Source: Tritrichomonas foetus
Taxonomy: Eukaryota; Parabasalia; Tritrichomonadida; Tritrichomonadidae
DNA: 10,198 nt
Direction: 5' to 3'
NCBI GenBank assembly: GCA_001839685.1
Contig: MLAK01000129.1
Location: 1 to 10,198 of the forward strand
In this document: piece by piece, positions 7,601-10,198 of the stretch
How positions within the stretch are numbered: the stretch's first letter is position 1
Layout: each line of letters opens with the position of its first letter
Position numbers and translations under genes: made by a program
The notes under the pieces: model-generated
What the model was told of the DNA's origin: nothing
Seen by the model: only the letters and a program-made list of their open reading frames with translations
Database searches by the model: none

Positions 7601-8739
7601 GGATTTTGGCTGAGAAGTGGATTTTGATGGGAAGGTGTTTGAATATTAGACATAAGTGGGTTAGAATTATTGAAAAATGGGTTTTGACGACCAGACATTG
7701 AATTGTTCTTCGAATGCGAACTAGAATTACAATTCGAACTATAAGATGAATTGTTGGGAGAGAAATTGGATGATTGAGTTTTGCTTTGTGAATAAAAAGG
7801 ATTCAAACTTGCATTTGGTGAGTGGAAACTATTTACGGAATTTGGGTTTTGAATGTAGGAACTGTTTTGATTATTGAATTGAGAATTTGAGTATTGATTT
7901 TGCATTAATTGATTATTTGTGAAAGAACCATTGGAATTTTGCTGATTAATGAAAGGATTCTGGGAGTGATTCTGATTTTTATAAGTGTTATATTGTTGAT
8001 TTAAATGATTAGAATTATTCAATTTTTGATCTGGAAGAAATTGCTGATTGTATTGAGCATTTAATGGATTTTGATTAGAAAAAAGTGGGTTGATGTTTTG
8101 CCTTTGATTATTGTTTGCTCCAATATTTTGTGTGTTTGGATTATGCACAGAAAAATCAATCAAATCTGAATTGAATGCCGGATTGTTTTTGAGATTATTT
8201 GATTCGGCATTTTCAAAGAAAACATTTCCATTGCTTTGGTTGGATTGTGAATTAGAATAATTCAAGTCGGAATTTGGTGAATTGATTCCAGAATTGCTGA
8301 GTAATGGATTTATTGGTTGATTAAAATTAGAATTTTGATATTTCTGATGATTCAAATTTGAAAAATTATTATTTTCGGATGAGGAGGAATTATCAAAATA
8401 TGGCATATATTGGTCGCCTTGAGAACTTAAGTTGTAAAAAGTCGATCCGTTCATTGAATCGAAGCCCTTTGACGATTTTAAAAAATCCGCATATCGCTGT
8501 GATGGAGAAAGCGCTTCTATCGTTAAAATGTAAGTTTTCGAAGGGGAGTAAGAATTTATGATCATATCCGTTTCATGAAGTATTCGATCGTCCAGCCAAA
8601 TAAAATGAAATTGTTGATTTTCTCTTCGATTCACGAATTGAAGAAGCTCGCCAACTGTCGCATTTGGCGTAACGTCAATAGTATAAACATTTAAAGGATT
8701 GTGTTCGAGAGAGTAATTAATACGAAGATTTTGTTGCAT
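4615..8739 (-). CDS. Multidomain ubiquitin-system protein: Ubl, NPF/NPL-rich, vWA, E2 (UBC) and U-box-like
   Basis: The product is 1374 residues. Residues 1-77 have a ubiquitin-like strand-helix-strand pattern. Residues about 103-460 are rich in Asn, Gln and Ser. Residues about 485-573 look like a second ubiquitin-like fold, and 575-845 is unassigned. A vWA domain (about 850-1045) has a full MIDAS: DESYS (D857, S859, S861), T940 and D980 in ISDGED. A UBC fold (about 1128-1280) shows YPVEPPVFRF, HLN (1211-1213) in place of the usual HPN, and the active-site GRICLNV with C1221. Residues about 1312-1365 resemble a U-box: ISGKPISDKV, SGVFYDREELKQLI, then CVITGKPLT. E2 enzymes carry ubiquitin as a thioester and U-boxes recruit charged E2s, so this looks like an E2 and E3 in one chain; activity is inferred. 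The vWA may bind partners through a metal ion. There is no signal peptide or membrane segment. The start is supported by an initiator-like TCATC a few bases upstream. Confidence 0.87.
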   Translation of the reverse strand: MQQNLRINYSLEHNPLNVYTIDVTPNATVGELLQFVNRRENQQFHFIWLDDRILHETDMIINSYSPSKTYILTIEALSPSQRYADFLKSSKGFDSMNGSTFYNLSSQGDQYMPYFDNSSSSENNNFSNLNHQKYQNSNFNQPINPLLSNSGINSPNSDLNYSNSQSNQSNGNVFFENAESNNLKNNPAFNSDLIDFSVHNPNTQNIGANNNQRQNINPLFSNQNPLNAQYNQQFLPDQKLNNSNHLNQQYNTYKNQNHSQNPFINQQNSNGSFTNNQLMQNQYSNSQFNNQNSSYIQNPNSVNSFHSPNASLNPFYSQSKTQSSNFSPNNSSYSSNCNSSSHSKNNSMSGRQNPFFNNSNPLMSNIQTPSHQNPLLSQNPLFTNSNSQNPSSNIVNSASVNSATVNNGSMFQGGNDFQMNPGSNLNYNGMLMNPLHSNKSIYEEPQMAPFIMDGVPNNPFKSDIRFDPNEAKIFASDCNRPKPKSGCFLVYSTITPQSMLEGDNIPLNLSMTYEEVIKVIDPIIRSKKSLPSDIMYHIYLPCGLIFLGGCLSDFFKNESMKGAEQVLYVIVTKTFTQSELDSEYPELCNVADPFRKKLMSPLYDSSLPGLTHMACLLGYLNHDGIKADLLTKCLATVTLFAPLITSLNRMMERLHVTGRSIIAVTSSLHTYFTYLLPASVQSYNVFEYGLRCCNLISHIPEPPGHLPIQLITWKENGTSDFDNLCRLTKQQGSVYLWKYDIGESFRARKMEKPPDQAVENAFSMIASFRPIHPLSIRMATGCAIVWGTEGKTLLYLMESASKDRMKQNFIDLIDPVTGFTESVDIEVLAKALGGSSDSTAQLIDPERVRQLIQVCFDESYSMAGDLPHDRVIQPGSPTPSRCTIARQYLTLLANRVYGYRIPCIMGLLSFNDDITIRSPLSPLVPDFEDGIAKVNPKGQTHLWDALSRACDLLVEFNQDPEHSGEKLYKSAYSRIIVISDGEDINSETTPIDVCQKLVSNNIIVDAVIISLEDLCKPLCAICHLTGGLAFRPKTISEGLSLFEKNAFLDIEERRFSKKPVPPMTDISRYLPTHILPQDITEEVLNKVIEAVTYDTEVPDKNLDNYNTRNSLCPPRHMIYINHANQIGEPRRRRILRELHNASAICDPSNEASYNPDISIYTYMGALDRWRVFIRGSLGTQYGGKWWCINVTFPPLYPVEPPVFRFVSIPYHLNVSSEGRICLNVIERGYMSSKSVVEIIQEIQELFLMPAEDTPIQIEILDLYKHNKAEYDRRAKLSAERYAKNSVDEWIKSDTITDNSPAEFKVEVIRDKIPPHLRSQISGKPISDKVLASSGVFYDREELKQLITSSRLPICVITGKPLTETIQQIDDYNAK
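7360..8433 (-). repeat. Asn/Gln/Ser-rich low-complexity region with repeated NPF/NPL motifs
   Basis: Residues about 103-460 of the vWA/E2 protein are dominated by Asn, Ser and Gln, typical of a disordered or prion-like segment. Within it are four NPF tripeptides (residues 261, 313, 353, 458) and seven NPL tripeptides (144, 217, 224, 360, 373, 379, 433), often followed by F or L. They are irregularly spaced, not in a tandem DNA repeat, so recent slippage does not explain them. Confidence 0.85.
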
Positions 8740-8742
8740 TTT

Positions 8743-8747
8743 GATGA
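8743..8747 (-). promoter_or_regulatory. Initiator-like element (TCATC) of the vWA/E2 gene
   Basis: On the minus strand the sequence reads TTTCATCAAA-ATG. TCATC matches TCA+1-Y, but a C fills the next position, where T or A is preferred. The implied leader is 6 nt. Position supports the call; the motif is weaker than at the BTB and RRM genes. Confidence 0.4.
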
Positions 8748-9395
8748 AAGATTGTGGATTTTCCGGAATGCTGACTACCTTTTCAAATTTTGAATGCTAG
8801 TCAGAAAAAGTTTGTCCTTTAAATGAACTACTCTCTTTTAATTAAACATTAGATATAAAGTAGAATACTAAAGCTATTATGCTCAAACTTGTCACAATAT
8901 TTTTTTGTAAACACACAAAAACTTAACTTTTTAAGTACAACGATAGATCGAATATTGATTCAAAAAAGGAGATTATTTCCTTTTCTCGAATGTTTTTTCA
9001 CTTATTTTTCTGACTTTACTTCTAACTATTCAAACATGTTCCCGTGTAGAACAGAAAGAGAAATGAAAGTTTCAAAATAAAATGATGGGATTGATATTTC
9101 ATGTGAAATTCATTAAAATTCTTGTTGATTTCGATTGAATAACTAATCTAGAAAAGCTCTACTTGCATATAATGGTGAAAGTTTAAAACACGGAATCATT
9201 CATAAATTCAGAAAAAAAAATTTTAGTCAAATACAAATCAAACAATTAATTGACCATTCTCTCAGAAATTTTTCCTGAGTAAGAAAATGTTAACATAACC
9301 TAAGTTAACCAAAATTCAGCAATAAAAATCCAAAAAAACAAATAAGGGCTCATATTCCAAATCAATTGTCATATTAAGTCACATAAGGAAACACC

Positions 9396-9414
9396 CGATA
9401 TATTGCATATATCG
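9396..9414. repeat. Short inverted repeat (8-bp arms, 3-nt loop)
   Basis: CGATATAT (9396-9403) and ATATATCG (9407-9414) are perfect inverted copies around TGC. The element lies about 70 bases past the RRM stop, in that gene's probable 3' flank. It could form a small hairpin, but it is AT-rich and such palindromes are common in this base composition. Confidence 0.5.
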
Positions 9415-9436
9415 TATATATACTGTAAACATCTTT

Positions 9437-9440
9437 TTTA
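9437..9440 (-). terminator. Putative polyadenylation signal TAAA of the RRM gene
   Basis: On the minus strand the first TAAA past the stop lies about 45 nt downstream, followed by an A-rich run. Motif and distance are compatible with trichomonad 3' processing. Evidence is weak without transcript data. Confidence 0.25.
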
Positions 9441-9483
9441 CTCACATTTCATATCTGATGTGATAAATATGTTGTATTGTTTC

Positions 9484-9951
9484 TTAGTATTGTCTGTCTC
9501 TATAACCACCACGATCACGGCGGTCTCCACGGTCACGACGGTCGCCTCTTCCGTGATGATCACGGTCGTTGAATCTACGATTTCCACCACGCCTGTCTCC
9601 GCGGTCGCGACGATCGCCTCCGTGGTCGTTTGAACGTGAGCGAGAGATTGATACTTTGATATTTCGTCCTTTCAGGTCAAAATCGTCCATCTTTTCGACA
9701 GCTGCTTCTGCGGCCTCTTTGGTGGCGAATTCAACGAATCCAAAACCACGGGACTGGTCGCGGTCGTTCCTTGGGATGCGAACTGACTTAATTTCGCCGA
9801 ATTCTTCGAAAGCTTCCTTTAATTCGTCTTCGGTGACTTCCCACTTTAATTGGCCAACGTGGATTGTGCAGCCTTCTTCTGGTTGCTCTTGTTTCTCTTG
9901 GGCTTCTTGTTGTTCGGCTTCTTGGGGAGAATGTGCTTCGTCACTAGACAT
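9484..9951 (-). CDS. RRM-domain RNA-binding protein with RD/RG-rich tail
   Basis: The product is 155 residues: an acidic, Gln/Glu-rich N-terminus (1-27), one RNA recognition motif (about 28-103) and an Arg/Asp/Gly-rich tail (104-155). In the RRM, RNP2 is IHVGQL (30-35) and RNP1 is RGFGFVEF (68-75), with the three aromatic or His positions expected to stack on RNA bases. The tail has SRSRS (103-107), then two exact copies of GDRRDRGDRR. The layout resembles small glycine-rich/SR-like RNA-binding proteins acting in mRNA processing, stability or translation; the exact role is not visible. Codons favour C or G at third positions much more than in the RABL6-like and vWA/E2 genes, which in such genomes often marks high expression (inference). 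TCACTTCATTTA just upstream of the ATG supports the start. Other frames across the tail also stay open because of the repeats, and are shadows. Confidence 0.93.
   Translation of the reverse strand: MSSDEAHSPQEAEQQEAQEKQEQPEEGCTIHVGQLKWEVTEDELKEAFEEFGEIKSVRIPRNDRDQSRGFGFVEFATKEAAEAAVEKMDDFDLKGRNIKVSISRSRSNDHGGDRRDRGDRRGGNRRFNDRDHHGRGDRRDRGDRRDRGGYRDRQY
9517..9618 (-). repeat. RD/RG repeats in the RRM protein tail
   Basis: Residues 112-121 (9589-9618) and 136-145 (9517-9546) are both GDRRDRGDRR. The two DNA copies differ at several synonymous positions, so they are either old or held by selection on the protein. The segment is much more GC-rich than its surroundings. Confidence 0.8.
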
Positions 9952-9957
9952 GGCTGA

Positions 9958-9969
9958 TAAATGAAGTGA
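9958..9969 (-). promoter_or_regulatory. Initiator-like element (TCACTTCATTTA) of the RRM gene
   Basis: On the minus strand TCACTTCATTTA lies six bases upstream of the ATG. It contains two overlapping TCA-Y-T cores and resembles the extended trichomonad initiator, with TCATTTA identical to the BTB gene element. Starts at 9967 or 9962 would give leaders of 16 or 11 nt. Confidence 0.6.
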
Positions 9970-10198
9970 ATTATGACCATAGAATTTGTGAGATCAGAAA
10001 AATTAAGAGGAGATTTGAAAATATCATCAAATTCTATAAAAATTGTGAATTTTGATAAATTTATTTGAGAATCAATGAAAAAAGGAATGAATATGATGAA
10101 AAGACATTTTGAATATTCACAGAATGATCATTAGATTTGAATAGATGTATACAAACCAAATAGTCTTAACGTACGAAATCACTAAAATGATCCTTATC
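9970..10198. other. Upstream region of the RRM gene to the window end
   Basis: AT-rich, with no open frame of note and no recognised RNA gene. It should contain the upstream control region of the RRM gene. Nothing more specific can be supported. Confidence 0.4.

Larger units (their letters stand above)
8748..9483. other. Intergenic region between the vWA/E2 gene and the RRM gene
   Basis: This spacer separates two minus-strand genes. It holds the 3' flank of the RRM gene (right side) and the upstream region of the vWA/E2 gene (left side). A plus-strand frame at about 8859-9080 is open for 73 codons but has no ATG until close to its end and shows no family signature. No tRNA, structured RNA or long repeat is evident. 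A small perfect inverted repeat at 9396-9414 is listed separately. Confidence 0.4.

Noticed and set aside
8859..9080. Plus-strand 73-codon open frame in the vWA/E2-RRM spacer
   Set aside because: No ATG until near its end, Phe/Ser/Lys-rich composition expected from AT-rich DNA, and no recognisable domain.
9403..9964. Plus-strand frames opposite the RRM gene (9403-9633 and 9569-9964)
   Set aside because: They are antisense shadows caused by the repetitive GC-rich RD/RG tail. The minus-strand frame has a complete RRM and an initiator.
1..10198. Bacterial or phage origin, operons, CRISPR arrays, transposons, tRNA or rRNA genes
   Set aside because: No ribosome binding sites, no tightly packed co-directional genes, no regularly spaced repeats, no transposase or integrase signatures and no tRNA-like fold were seen; the domain content is eukaryotic.

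Overview
The window looks like nuclear DNA of a gene-dense, intron-poor, AT-rich protist. The best guess is a parabasalid (Tritrichomonas/Trichomonas-like). Reasons: four long genes have no visible introns. Three have a trichomonad-type initiator (TCA+1-pyrimidine-T, mostly TCATTTA) a few to about 35 bases upstream of the ATG, and the fourth has a weaker match. TAAA motifs lie at or just after the stop codons. There are no bacterial ribosome binding sites and no operon-like packing. The species is an inference; the gene calls do not depend on it.

Layout: (1) 167-895, minus strand: a BTB/POZ protein of 242 residues. (2) 1396-4146, plus strand: a 916-residue RABL6-type (Parf/C9orf86) small GTPase-like protein. 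Its G domain is followed by a disordered acidic tail built from about eight FFDDD / PNPLV modules, a triplicated 9-residue repeat, a lysine-rich block and a GDY-x-x-hydrophobic C-terminus. (3) 4615-8739, minus strand: a 1374-residue protein with an N-terminal ubiquitin-like fold, an Asn/Gln/Ser-rich stretch full of NPF/NPL motifs, a probable second ubiquitin-like fold, a vWA domain with intact MIDAS, an E2 ubiquitin-conjugating domain with its catalytic Cys, and a C-terminal U-box-like module. (4) 9484-9951, minus strand: a 155-residue protein with one RRM and an RD/RG-rich tail. Genes 1 and 2 diverge from a 500-base spacer, genes 2 and 3 converge, and genes 3 and 4 are head-to-tail with a 744-base gap.

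Genes 1 and 3 both point to ubiquitin chemistry: a possible cullin adaptor, and a combined E2/E3-like enzyme. Genes 2 and 3 both carry repeated short linear motifs in disordered regions, which suggests multivalent binding, possibly in membrane traffic. Nothing shows that the four genes share a pathway; in this kind of genome adjacency is weak evidence.

The most unusual item is gene 3, which appears to carry ubiquitin-like, substrate-binding (vWA), E2 and E3-like (U-box) modules on one chain. The RABL6 homologue is also notable for its repeat-expanded tail and for conserved departures from the usual GTPase motifs. No tRNA, rRNA, CRISPR array, transposon or virus-derived gene was recognised.
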